A DNA stretch of 64,000 nucleotides from Agelas oroides. Lineage: Eukaryota; Porifera; Demospongiae; Agelasida; Agelasidae. Both the position numbers and the translations under genes were made by a program. A model generated the notes under the pieces. That model did not search any database, had not been told where the DNA came from, and saw only the letters and a list, made by a program, of their open reading frames with translations. The stretch lies in NCBI GenBank assembly GCA_949130485.1, contig OX422195.1, positions 6,105,066-6,169,065 of the forward strand, read 5' to 3'. Shown piece by piece: positions 21,701 to 32,815 of the stretch. The number at the start of each line of letters is the position of its first letter. Positions within the stretch are counted from its first letter, which is position 1.

Positions 21701-24700
21701 TTGTGTTCACTGACTCTCTTCTTCAATGTCCTGCCAGTTTCTCCTATGTACACTTTCTCACAGTCTTGAAGAAGAGAGTCAGGAGAATAACAGCATCTCT
21801 AAACACAGGTGGCATGTACCCATGCCATGCCAGACAAGTGGAAACAGGAGCAAGCACTTCTGCAAAACAACGAGGAGCAAAATTCAAGTGGTAAGACGTC
21901 AAGGACCCTCCTTCTGACTTACCATGTTTCAAGTTATTCAAAGCAGCAAAGACAGAGTCAGCTGAGAATGAAAGAGAGGCCAAGTCCTCAACAGAAACTT
22001 CAAGGTCTACCAGAGCCTGTGCCAACAAGTGCGAGGAGTTAGGGTTGGAAGATGTAAACAGATTCTTGAATTTACCATCCCAAAGCTCAACCAGGTTCTC
22101 ATTGCCACAGACACCATCAACAGAGTGAGGGGTAACCTTCCTACCACCTAGACTTGCCATGAGAGAGAGCATCAGCCAACTTAGCACGCCTCAACTTATC
22201 TTGACTCACAGCATACTTATACCGAGTTTTGGCATGTTTTCTCAGCTGAAACAACACCCCAGCCTGAGGACATCCACTCTCATACCATAGCCGATTCCAA
22301 AACAGAGACCTCTCCTTAAATGGGGAAATTTCATCTTTCCAACCAGCTACACGTTTCCTATGAGATGCTGGAGGAATGGTAGCATCAGCACAGGAGACCA
22401 AATAACAAACCAAATCACGACAGAGGGTAGAGAGATATTCACAGTGCACTGTGCAGTGAGGATCAGAGCAATTAGGTATAACAAATTGCTTATAAGACTC
22501 CCTGACACAGGACTGATAAGCGTCAATCTGATCCGAGGTTGCCTTGTGCCAAACTACTCGCCTACCCTGTGTGGAACAGGAACCAACAGAAGAAGACACT
22601 GCATGCTGACAGTCTAAGGATACAGACAAAGGCAAGTGATCAGACAGATTGTCACCAGAACAAACCACATCAACATACCTAACCAAGTGGGAGGCTGAGG
22701 TTGAAAACAAAAATTGATCCACTCAAGAGCGAGCTAAACCATTATCACTCTCATATATAAATTGGATGGAGGGAAAGTGGAGGTCTGAAGCCTCTAAACA
22801 AGCAGCCTGCATGAACCAGAGCAATTCACCAGTTCGAGGACGATGAGTACGTGTAAAGTCTACATTAACCCTTTATCGAAATTCAGCCTCATGTTATCAG
22901 TTGGTGCAATCCGTTTTGAAGATAGGTTCTGCACTAGCAGAAAGGGTGGGACAGGGGGAGGTGGGTGGGTGCACCCCTCTGGGTGAAAGTGCATGGCGGC
23001 TGTTGCAGCTGGCTATAGAAAAGACCTGGTCAGCGCTGGATGGCCCGTTCTTCTGCTTTCTTGCACAAACAAGTAGTCCTTTCACCTTTACAAAATGCCA
23101 ACGAACCCGTAAGAGACGCTCTGAAGTTGTCGAAGCCGAGATCAGCAGTGCTGAATCCTTCTGTTTGACAAGCCAGGCAGTCCTGATACTTTCGTAATTG
23201 CGAAGGTCTCCACACAAAGACTCTTGCTTCATCGGTTCGTCGTTCAGTGTCGTTTCTTCGGTTCGCACGTGGGGCGTAGCCATCAACTGGTAGGGGTGTG
23301 GTCAGAGCATCACGCATTTGTTCCGCGAAAATAAAAACCGCAAAAATTTCTTCTGAAGAGTCTGGAGCCATTTTCACGAAGTTTTGCACCAGCGAAAATT
23401 TCCCACTATATGGTATTTTCTGTACGGGAAGGAAGCCCAGAATGACTCAAATGTCTTAGGTCCAGAGACAGAAGCCTCAACAACTACGTAGACCACAATT
23501 CACTGTTTACTTGCTGCTTACCGAGTTTACTTATAACACTAAAAGCAAAGTTAGGTGCACCATGGCACTAATGATATCCACTCAGATTGGAACGAGTATT
23601 TATACAGTATGTTATTAGTGGATCATTTACTTGCATCTCAGAGTGTAAAAAGTGTCTAGCATATACGCAAACTATTTCAGTTGACTACTTTGGCAACAGT
23701 GTTCTGCACATAGCCATCTTCTTTAGGTTCAAGGGTAATTTTCAATTGACTCCAACCACTCGTACATGTGCAGTTTGTTAGCATTATGGGTACTTCAGCT
23801 AGAAAATTGCATAATTGTTGCACATAAACTAGGTGAATGCAGGACATTGTGGGGGCGAGTGTGAGTGAGGGATGCATGTCTCTATTTCCGCAAACTCATT
23901 GCAATGTGGATGTAAAGGCACTCCATACATGCACACAAACTATGTATGGACAGAGCGCTAGGCCTTACACTCTCCCTCCGCTTTCTTAAATCTTTCTTAC
24001 TTTTGCTCAGATGTCTCTGCTGCACGTCAAACCCACCCTCTCACGTTCTTTCCTCTGCTGTAACTTGTCTTTCTCATCTTGTAATACCGTAAAATTGGGA
24101 TAATAAGCACCCATAGAAAATAAGCACCCCATGAATATAGGCACCCATTTTGATTACAATAGCCACATCGCATAATTTTTTGCTTTTATCTCGTGTCGAT
24201 AGTTTTATTACAATCGGAGAGACACTGACGAAAGTTACCGCAATGTTCAAAAAGCCGAATCAGCAAATTCACTTCAGTTTGAGCAGCAATGGGTGCCTTT
24301 TCATGTGGGGTGCCTATTTTTGGAAGGCTTATAAACACAAGGAGTCTTGATAAAAAATATTAGCATAAACCTCTCACGGATTTGTTAGTTCCAAGCGCTT
24401 TGCATTGGTGGGCGGGGATTGGCAATGATCAATCGATTGCTGACTGTATCTCTAGTTCTAGAATACCGGTAGCTACAAAGAATGAACAGGAATTAGCAGG
24501 AAAAGAGCCTCAAAGCCTAAAATATATTACAGCTAATTTGTTCCCGCACAACTGTACACTACCAGAATATTACATTTACTAGCACTCCATGAATATAAGC
24601 ATCCCACAATTATAAGCACCCATTCTGGCAGCTAATTTTGAAAAAAATGGCACCGGTACTTAATATCTTGAATTTACGCTAGCTTTAGGGCTCTTCTGGA

Positions 24701-27403
24701 AGTACCCAGAGTATGCACATTTACAATGAGTAGCAAAAACTCCAAACTGAATGGAAAAATGATTCTGGATTGAAAGGCATTCAGCTAAAGCATCTAGTTA
24801 CAGATTTGCAGAGTGTTTTGTTAGAACATGTGCATTTTGGGCATAAATTGCGTGCATACACGTGCATCATGGATGTACGACATACAATAAATATATATAT
24901 ACGTATATATACATATATCAGAGAAATTCTGCCATTCAATTCGCTAGTGTGGGGGGTCATTCACACTCGGCACAATTAAGGTATTGACTCATATAAAATT
25001 TAAATAGACCCACCCCAGGATGGATGTGTGGAGTGATAGTCCATCCATTCTCCAGCACCACTCCCTCTGCTGCTATGTCCAGAGTAATCATCTCTTCTTC
25101 AAACATCACCTCCTGGTCAGGACCTACTCTGGCAGCACTCTCAGCATACTTTGCATCAACAGCCTGCATTAGAAAGTATATCAAATACTGGTACCCACTG
25201 CTACCTTGAAGATGTGTTAGCAGTATCACATATATCAACTATATGGAAAAGTAGCTGGCAAAGCCAAAAGAATAAAGTATTCGACATGTTCACTATGCTA
25301 CAAAATTTAACAGAGTTATTGGTGTGCTATAATTATTATACTTGTATTGCTGCAGAGGCAAAAATTTATTCTCGGACTGATATATTTTCGGACCACAGAC
25401 TTAAGGTCTAAGTACGGTAGTAACTGTGCCAGATCATCAGATCAACAAGACATGCTGGCGCTGGGATAGTTTTCGATACCCGAAACTATTGGTCTTGCCT
25501 ACGAGCCCATACATGCTGCAGCAATTGCAAATTTTGGCTAGCGACGCGATATAATACATGATTATCAGACTTGTCCGCTAGTGGAATCTTTTTTCCGAGG
25601 ATCGGTGCTTGAGCAGATGTAATATTTTGTTTGCTAAATCCCGGGTAGAAGACTGTTTGGAGTTGAATTTCAAGTATATTGATTATCAAACATTATCCTA
25701 CAGTTTTTGTGTCTGCTGGACCTCTGCGCGCGCAACAAAAGCACGTTTTAAGTGTCCGAGCATCAATTAATCCCTCTAGTTGGTATTGGTACAAAAACAA
25801 ACACAAAACATTCTGTATGCTAAAAGTTTAGACTCGTATCCAGATTGGTGTTGGAAAATTGGCTACCCCCCCTTCCTCACTCCCCAAGAGTGAAATTGCC
25901 TATTATCTACTGTATAGGCATCATTTGTGACGCACAACAGTGGTTCATGTGCATGGGCTTTCATGTACATGGTATAGTTTCAGTTGTGTGAACATGCCTT
26001 TTTGGAAAAGCTACTTGAGATTAGGGTGGTTCAACAGTGTTGATTCTAGAATGAGCTATAAAGTATCAGTAAAATGCAAAGAAAGTGCTAGTAGAATGGA
26101 AGTGAATGCCAGTGGAGTATGTGATGAAGTTAGGGTTATAAATAGCTCCTCATGGCATTACCATATCTCACAAGAAAAGTATTTCTTAACAAACTCGCAC
26201 AAATGATTTCACTTCAGGAAAATGAGCAATCACACAAAAGTACAATGCTGGTTATGCAAAAGCAACCAGCTTCAGAGTCAAGATGAACATTATTTTAAAT
26301 GTGTATTAGCATACCACCAGATCTAGTCCAGTTCAGTCTCCAATTGTCTATTCTAAACATATGGAAAAAGAGTCTTACCTACTAGCTGTGCATAAACAAT
26401 CAAAGGTTACAAATTTCAGTGCATAGAGACCTTTTTTAACTATACTTCTCTCCTTTTACATCTTGAAAAGTTGTTTCATTATTAAATGTGTACCACTGGA
26501 CATTATTAATCCATTTACCTTTATTTACCTTTAGCAACTACTGCTTAATACTCACAGTTATATGTAACTCCAAGTTCCATGTGATTGCAAGGTAAACTTC
26601 CCAACTGTGGACACCACTGCTGCTATAATAAAGTTGAGCACGATAACTCCTTGGATTAAATTTAGGCTGAAAGGGTGTGAAACCAAGCCACTGCATCATT
26701 GATTGGAAAGCCACCCCGACACCAGAGAAGTGGCTCAATTCTATGCTGCCATATTGACTGCTAGGAGAGAACACTCCTCCATTTAGAACCTTGAACTTGT
26801 AGGGAAGATGTTGCTGGGTACACTTAGCAATGATAAATGTAAGGCCAGGCTGATGCTCTGGCATTGTAGCACAGTGCTGAATTTCAACAGTGACAGGTTT
26901 CATAAACTTATGCGGACAGACTATCCAGTAGATTGAGCTGAGGAGTTCTGTATCCTCAGGAAGCTGGAACTGTCCGGAGAGAGAGGCCTTGATATGAATT
27001 TGGCATTCATTCACATTGAAAGGAAGAGCATCCTCTTCAAAGTGCATCTTCAAGCCAAATCTTCTCCATTCAAGGCTCTGAGCCCTCCTGGTGTATGTAA
27101 AGGAGGTTTGATCAATGACCTCAACACCACGCAGGTAGCCTGAAGTTGCAAATAATGTGTATGCAATATACAGACCAACTACAAGTAGCAATGAACTAAA
27201 GAGAGATTAATTTTTTCTAGCAATGCAACACCTTTGTGCATATGTTTTACTTTATATGTAGAATGCCATTATTCTGGAATGTAGTAGCACTCACACACTT
27301 GTGTACACACCTTGCTGCCATGTTGTGCTTCCTGCCTGCACATGCTTGTCCTTGGTCTCCACAGTCTCGGTTTGGATCAGCTGATGTTTCACCTCCAAGC
27401 CAG
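18425..27403 (-). CDS. ZU5-UPA-death domain protein, 5' incomplete
   Basis: Minus-strand exons, 5' to 3': 27403-27311, 27139-26556, 25163-25014, 19769-19610, 18726-18425 (stop TAG). All five join in frame (phases 1, 0, 0, 1). Exon 1 gives a charged stretch (VKHQLIQTETVETKDKHVQ). Exon 2 carries a ZU5 domain: FEEDALPFN, then ELLSSIYWIVCPHKFMKPVT and a Gly-rich FSGVGVAF end. Exons 3-4 are a UPA-like linker (EEEMITLDIAAEG; HRVKLLGAKEPYNFFLIRL). The last exon is a death domain of about 95 residues (WRMIGIYLEIPKGKLASIAE...CLVQMLETWL). This order is known from UNC5, PIDD and ankyrin relatives. No transmembrane segment is seen, so a cytosolic death-fold adaptor is likely, but the N-terminus is missing. 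The intron 19770-25013 is full of transposons. Confidence 0.8.
19794..19816. repeat. (ATT)n microsatellite
   Basis: Seven ATT/TTA units in the large intron of the ZU5/death gene. Confidence 0.8.
20107..20504. mobile_element. MITE with TACCGTATAGCCGGAAA terminal inverted repeats
   Basis: It begins TACCGTATAGCCGGAAATA and ends TTTTCCGGCTATACGGTA, with subterminal 'ATTGGCGGA..TTAATTTGG' repeats in both orientations. TA at both ends would be the target duplication. Intronic in the ZU5/death gene; no transposase. Confidence 0.88.
20505..21235 (-). mobile_element. Non-LTR (LINE) retrotransposon, 3' half: reverse transcriptase C-terminal part, decayed
   Basis: Minus-strand frames give LRVNWNDVQSDAFPVS and ILFALYIDDL (about 21090-21215), then LAYADDLTLLAPSPAALR (20804-21028), and a thumb/C-terminal part with LGHVLTSNLMD (20505-20813). 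The YADD box is the RT catalytic motif C. Frames are shifted relative to each other, so the copy is dead. The style is APE-type (CR1/Jockey-like). It is separated from its 5' half by the Penelope-like insertion. Confidence 0.75.
21240..21775 (-). mobile_element. 5'-truncated Penelope-like element, GIY-YIG endonuclease end
   Basis: The minus-strand frame 21469-21753 starts VYIGETGRTLKKRVSEHK and continues through VTTHVHNEDHRIDW and REFYWKRR-like residues (here EFYWKRRVTEA). This is the GIY-YIG endonuclease module of Penelope-like retroelements, fused in them to a reverse transcriptase that is absent here. Downstream the GACGAAGGCTCTCGAGCCGA tail (about 21336-21358) is typical of the C-terminus and 3' end. 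It interrupts the LINE. Confidence 0.75.
21760..22880 (-). mobile_element. Non-LTR retrotransposon, 5' portion: endonuclease end, linker and start of RT
   Basis: The frame 22141-22722 contains the endonuclease end (GDNLSDHLPLSVSLDC) and a linker with CVRESYKQF and RVAGWKDEISPFKERSLFW. Frame 21744-22187 begins the RT domain (LNNLKHGKSEGGSLTSYHLN; HGYMPPVFRDAVIL). Sequence to about 22880 extends the endonuclease (FTRTHRPRTGELLWF) across a stop codon. It is 5' truncated there and lies next to the dispersed repeat at 22910. Confidence 0.72.
22895..23420. repeat. Interspersed 'AGGGTGGGACAGGGGGAGG' repeat, copy 2, with CpG-richer flank
   Basis: About 22910-23060 matches the copies at 11887-12030 and 28765-28925, the latter including TTTTGAAGATAGGTT upstream of the core. 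The following 350 bp is GC-richer than its surroundings and ends near CACTATATGGTA. The 129-aa and 119-aa frames here show no domain. Confidence 0.5.
24085..24658. mobile_element. Probable MITE with 'AAGCACCC' subterminal repeats
   Basis: It starts TACCGTAAAATTGGGATAAT and ends GGCACCGGTA. ATAAGCACCCAT-type units recur near both ends (24105, 24125, 24140; 24595, 24613). Terminal identity is weak, so the right border is uncertain. It lies upstream of exon 25163-25014 in the intron region. Confidence 0.45.
26556..27139 (-). CDS. Exon encoding the ZU5 domain
   Basis: 584-nt exon with acceptor 'cttcag' and donor GTGAGT. It contains the ZU5 core: LKMHFEEDALPF, LPEDTELLSSIYWIVCPHKF, KPVTVEIQHC, and a C-terminal VGVAF strand. 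It runs on into the start of the next domain (VYLAITWNLELHIT). Confidence 0.85.
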
Positions 27404-28764
27404 CTGCAGTGAAGTAAAGAGTTGGTGGATTCTTTATCTAGGTGGGACATTATTGACTCTCTCCATTACAAGAGGTACAAACCAAGCAGTAACTGCATCC
27501 TAAGTAAAACAAAAATAATCTAGGTGAACAATCCATCTCATCCTGCTCATAGCAAAACATGAAGGCATATAGCCATTGCATGTAGTATGCAACAGAAGAC
27601 TGATAGTATACGCATCTCTAATACGGTTATATATATATATATGTTCTTCTAAAACTTGCTGTTCATATTAACAGGGAGTGTACGTCCAGGGGGTGAGCAA
27701 GCAACTGGAACAACGCAGAACACATAGCAGAACACATAGCAGGTATGTGTCAAGCTAATGCAAAAGGTACCAGTTGGTAAGTACTCGCATGGGTCAGACC
27801 CAGTTTGGTAGATAAGGAAAGGTGACTTGAATACTATTACCACCAGTATATACCATTGCTACTACTGTCATGGAATGGTAATTCCAATCTAGAGGGTGAA
27901 ATTGAATTTTTGCGAATCCAATTATGTGGAAGCACTAATCACTTTTGGTACACTAAGTGTATACTGTGCGCCATTTGTCATGTTCAAGTTGAAATGCTTG
28001 CTCCAATATTCAAAAAAGTATGTCCTAAAAATTCAAAATTAACAATGTAGGTCTGATATGTAGGTTTGGTATGAGAATTTGAACTTACGTTTGTGAATTC
28101 GAACCTATGTTCAAACAAAGGATGAATGTACGCTTGCCACTTTCAACATACAAACACGAACATGTGTCCAATCTAAATGTACACTTTTGAAGTGTACTTC
28201 GTGATCTGCCATTTTAGTTAATTGTGCATGTGCAGGTACATGCCACGTGCACTGTAACACTCGGCAGACCTATGTACATGCCAATCCAAGGCTTCTGTTG
28301 CAAAATGGGATTACTGTACCACCTATCTGTGGATATGATACAAGCATTAATATTGTAGGTAGTTGATTGAGATGAGCAGTGAGAAAAGGGTCTCCTGAGG
28401 AGCTTGCAAAAGCGTGAAGCCACAAGAGTTGATTAAGAAAATACACACCCTTTCCCAAAGTATTCAGGGAATCTCCAGCCAGTAATGTACCTCTTTTCAA
28501 CTTCCTAGCAGCTGACAAGTGGAATGGATTGAATTGAGTTGAGAGTATCTCAATTGAGCACTGGAATGGTGAATGTGTAAGGGAGTTGGCAGGTGCAGGC
28601 TACATAGATGTGCAGCCACAAGTTAAGCAGGAGGTAAAGCAAACATGTATCTATCTCCTCATTATTACATTACACCATGGGAGCTTGTAATGAGCTTGTG
28701 GTCATTTCTATGAGAAGACTATTCCTTCAGGATGCAAACAGTGAAAATGAAAGTGAGCCAGATT

Positions 28765-28925
28765 CAACAGAGAAAAAGGGAGGTAGCAGGCCTTGCTACA
28801 GCCAGTCAAGACGGCCACCATGTGCACAGCACTTTGTGACTAAACCTCCCCACCTCCCCCTATCCCACCCTTTTTGCCAGCATAAAACCTATCTTCAAAA
28901 CGAATTGCGCCAACATGTGGCCAGA
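28765..28925. repeat. Interspersed 'AGGGTGGGACAGGGGGAGG' repeat, copy 3, inverted
   Basis: CCTCCCCCTATCCCACCCTT and flanks are the reverse complement of the copies at 11887 and 22910, including AACCTATCTTCAAAACG. Confidence 0.6.
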
Positions 28926-30030
28926 GTTGCACAGCGGGGTACACTCGTCATCAGTGATTAAAAGGTTAAGAAACAGTTTACCAAATAAAGCCACAAGAAT
29001 TGTGCAATCTCAGATTTGGCTTTTAGGGCTTTGGCAATGCTGTTGAAGCACAATAAACTCACAGTAACATTGCTCAGATGAGTGATTAGCTAGCTACCTA
29101 CAGTACCAATACACTTCAAATACATATAGCAGATGCAAATACCTCCTATACCAAGTGGCCTATTGCCATGATGCTAGCCACTATGTGACAACTCGTAGGG
29201 GAGGTAGTAAGCATGGCCAAGCAGCCTTGCTGTCGGTGTGGCCATAAAAATAGGGATACTGAAAGTTAAGGTATCATCTTAATTCCTGAAAATAAGCACA
29301 AATCCCTTTTTAGAATGGAGTATGTTCACTTATTTACACTGTGGTTATGTAAGCACTAAAGGTGAAGAAGTAGGACTAACAAATGAAGGTAAGCACCCAA
29401 TCCCCTCTTTGAAGAACCACAGTAAGTTCATCATCCATGGGTGTAATTTCGGGAAAATATGGTACCATACGCTTGTGCTAATACACCCCTTTTGAGCAAA
29501 TACCCTTGCCCCTATTTAATTTCCAAGTTCATATAATTATACGTAATTTTTACTTGTTTAGGTTTCCCGGCATGGTAAGTTGTGTGCTTTTAGTACGTAA
29601 GTCTTTAGTCCAGCTCCATCACTGAATGTTTTTGTAATTGTGTACACACACGGAACCACTAGTCTTGTTTGCGGGGTCCCCTTGTTTGAAGGTCACTGCC
29701 CAGTCTTCGTCACTTGTGGAAAGTCCCTATCTAAGTTACCACATGTGAAAATGTGAGACATACTTCATAAGTTCTATAGCCCCAACATGCAAGTTCAACA
29801 TCATGGATAACCAAATAATGACAAAGCTTGCACAAAGGTTTGTCATTTCAATGTCCAGTTGGGCATGACATGCTACCACGTCTATAAACACATTTTGGAA
29901 GGTCAGTGAAGAACTATATGCTGTGGCACAAGATTAGTAACCATGGTGGTAGACAAGAGGTACCTATACTAGCCTTGCTCTTTTGCCTGCATCTTTCTTG
30001 CAGCACTAGGGGCAGTTTGCGACTGAGGTC

Positions 30031-30315
30031 TAGTCTCGCAAGCCACACCCTTCACAGAGAGAGGAAGGGTCTGGTCACGCTGCAACCATCGAGCTGTTGC
30101 CACGGCAGAAACTTGATGTGACCAATCAGATCCGTGCTCTTCGTAGATCACATCTGTTGTCATGGAGTACAATTATGTCACAATGTGTTTAGTGGATGTC
30201 AGCATCTTATTACCTAACCGCAATGGTTGATAATTGCGTTCCTCGGCGACAACTTGGTAGTTGCAGCGTGACCAGACCCTTCCTCTCTCTGCGAAGGGTA
30301 TGGCTTGTGAGACTA
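30031..30315. mobile_element. MITE with ~55-bp TIRs and a 9-bp target-site duplication
   Basis: The 5' arm TAGTCTCGCAAGCCACACCC...GTCACGCTGCAAC is the reverse complement of 3' arm GTTGCAGCGTGACCAGACCC...TTGTGAGACTA with few mismatches. ACTGAGGTC flanks both sides (30022-30030 and 30316-30324). A 9-bp duplication with long TIRs fits a Mutator-like (MULE) derived element. Confidence 0.85.
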
Positions 30316-30861
30316 ACTGAGGTCCATGTGGATCAACAACAGACGAGATGTAGAGTAGATGCTCAATGGCTTGTGGGTCATAAACAAGCATTAGCCATTA
30401 CCGTACTCGCTCTAATTATCCGAACGGTGAAAAATAATTATTAATACGGTCGTTCGGCGTTAAACAGAAAGGAAATAAATCTTGCACGTGGCTTGTTCGA
30501 GTGTAATTAGAATATTATGGAGACAACGAAGACGAGACAGCAGTCGATATTGACCTTTGCAGTGAAGACGTCCTCTCACTCATTCGTGCATCGCCCTTCA
30601 CCGTCAACGAAGAGATCACTAGTGGAAAAGCGTTGACCTGTGCTCTCTGACCGCGATCGCAAAACGATCTTCAGCGTTTCTGAGAGCTGGGCTCCTCACT
30701 CAAAGCAAGCCTTAGGCGGGAAGTGGTCCCACTCTTTCTGTAGTAGGCCATGGGTCGGGAGTTCAAAGGGACCGAAACCCGTGGTCATGCGAGGACCGGA
30801 AAGGGTACTCCCCTGAAGACCAGTGATTTTTTGAGCATATCTAAAAACAATATCTCACTTT

Positions 30862-30977
30862 GCCATAACTGCCCCACCCATTTGAGCCATAAATGCCCCA
30901 CCCATTTAAGTCCTAAATGCCCCACCCATTTAAGCCATAAATGCCCTACCCGTTTAAGCCATAATTGCCCCATCCCC
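30862..30977. repeat. 24-bp tandem repeat, about five units
   Basis: Units of the form GCCATAAATGCCCCACCCATTTAA repeat five times with a few substitutions; 24 is divisible by three, so both strands stay open (CPTHLSHK-type on plus). It is not convincing as protein. Confidence 0.85.
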
Positions 30978-31702
30978 ATATCCCATTATGTTTTAACTTC
31001 ACACTTTGTGTATGCGTGAAAATTTTCACACAATGAACACCGATGTGCCAGCTGGTGTTGGTGCTCCCCCACTCGACACACAACATCAGTATGCATATCT
31101 TGGAATTGTACAATTTCACATTTTCGCATTTAAATGTTCACTTACATAACTATGGTTCTTCAATGCCTCTCGGATTAGCACAAAACAGGTGCAGCTAATT
31201 TCCCATAGTATATTATGACCAGTGATGCTGCTATGCCCCTGGATAACCATGGCAGTCATTGTGAATATAGTTGACCTCATGTGTGGCCTTGCAGGTGAGT
31301 ATGGTGAAAAATGCTTCCTCCACACAATTTAGATTCAAAGTAGTGTACAAAAGGGGGAGGGATGTATTAGTATGAGCTTACAGTATGTTACAAAGCCTTA
31401 ATCCTAAAACTTCACACATCTGTACTGTTTGCATGAATTGGATACAAACAGTCTCATAACAAATCCCACATCACTTTTCTCTAAAATGGACTAAGTTGGC
31501 ATGTTAAGCTGTTGGACACAACTTATATATTCAGCTAGAGAAAGGTATCACATTTGTGCTGTACAACTAGTGTGAGAAAAGGGTGTAGAGATGTTTTTGG
31601 TTCATGCTGTGTTACAGGTGGAGTATGGAAATTATAGCATGAGTGAAGTATCATGAGAAAAATATAATAAGTTAAGTATTATAATTCTCATACAGCACGA
31701 GT

Positions 31703-32281
31703 GTAAAAATATTCAAATACTACATATGATCCAATTTAACACAAGAAATTCAATTTCAGGAATTTATCATGAATCTAATGCTACGTAAGCCAGAGCCTTA
31801 ATTTAATCCAATTTAGCGTAAGATAATGACTGAAGCCAAACTCCAACCTTTGTGGCCTTCCTACCACTCTCACAAACAGGTGTGCTGTCTTCACAGTTCG
31901 GCGAAGTCTGTGTACAATTCAGGAAAAAATAGCTATACACTTATCTAGCTACGATTGGTGCAACCTTCATTGGTTGCAGAGTTCGACAAGGTATGTACAC
32001 AATTCGAGGAAAAGCCAGCTGTACACTTACCTAGGTAGCGCAGGACACTTGGTACTGCCTTCATCGGTTACAGAGTTCATCGAGGTCTGTACACAATTCT
32101 AGGAAAACCAGCTATACATTTACTTAGCTTACAAAAGCAGGCCTTCACGTTTTCACATACTGTGATTTCTTATGCAACGTAAGATCTAATTTTACGTAAG
32201 AAATTCAATTTCAGGAATTTATGATGAATCCAATCTAACGTAAGGTCACAACCTAATTATATTTTAATAATAATTACGGTA
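31703..32281. mobile_element. MITE, inverted copy of the element at 49645-50232
   Basis: Reads as the reverse complement of 49645-50232 along its full length, including ATTCAATTTCAGGAATTTAT, CAGCTATACACTTA-type internal repeats and the AATTACGGTA terminus. Its left terminus is degraded. Internal units of about 70 bp repeat three to four times. Confidence 0.8.
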
Positions 32282-32815
32282 GTGCCGACAGTCAAAGGGA
32301 ACCGTTCATATTGTAGTACCAAAATTGTGCTGACTCATTGTGGCTGGTGAGTGAACATTGCAGAACTTGTAGGGAACCACTAAGTGTAAAGTTGAGCAGT
32401 CTGCAAACATTTTTTGCTACATGCATGTATTTGTGACAATGTAGCAAGAGGGAGCAAGTTTCTCTGGAGAAGCTGGTTCGGCACTTGAACACTCAAAAAC
32501 AATACCTACTCGGCAGCTTGTACAGGAAACTATGCACCAGAGGGTGGGCCTACCAACACAATGCACAACTTCTCCACACTGTTGAACTGTGATGATCAGT
32601 TCCAGAATGTACTGTCCGTCAGCTGAACCATTAGGTAAATCGCAAACTATAAATCCGCCAACTTCTTCTTTTATTATTATTTTATTGCTGATTGCAGAAT
32701 ATAATTACTACCAGCATTTCCAGCTATATGGTACTTTGATTGCTATTCCTGTATTGGTCTGTTGCTGAGTACTGATTATACTGATATGGTCATGTAATGG
32801 TAGGGTAGCTACTAC

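Larger units (their letters stand above)
27404..32815. other. Region without a supported gene between the ZU5/death gene and adaptor B
   Basis: It must hold the 5' exons of the ZU5/death gene and possibly the last SH3 exon of adaptor B, but I could not identify either. A weak exon candidate on the minus strand near 28447-28510 (RKLKRGTLLAGDSLNTLGK) and one on the plus strand near 28731-28782 (DANSENESEPDSTEKKG) have splice-like borders but no domain. Repeats are listed separately. Confidence 0.4.

Noticed and set aside
22897..23389. 129- and 119-codon frames on the minus strand
   Set aside because: They overlap each other and the dispersed G-rich repeat; one contains a run shared only with that repeat.
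26538..26555. Extension of the ZU5 frame to the stop codon at 26538 as the protein end
   Set aside because: A GTGAGT donor at 26555 in phase 0 links to the next exon at 25163; the tail SIKQ is intronic read-through.
30862..30977. CPTHLSHK repeat protein or CRISPR-like array
   Set aside because: Repeat units are directly adjacent without unique spacers; it is a simple 24-bp tandem repeat in a eukaryotic context.
32292..32810. Search for the missing SH3 C-terminal exon of adaptor B
   Set aside because: No frame with the W...G...LPSNYV pattern was found; the frame 32292-32492 does not match.
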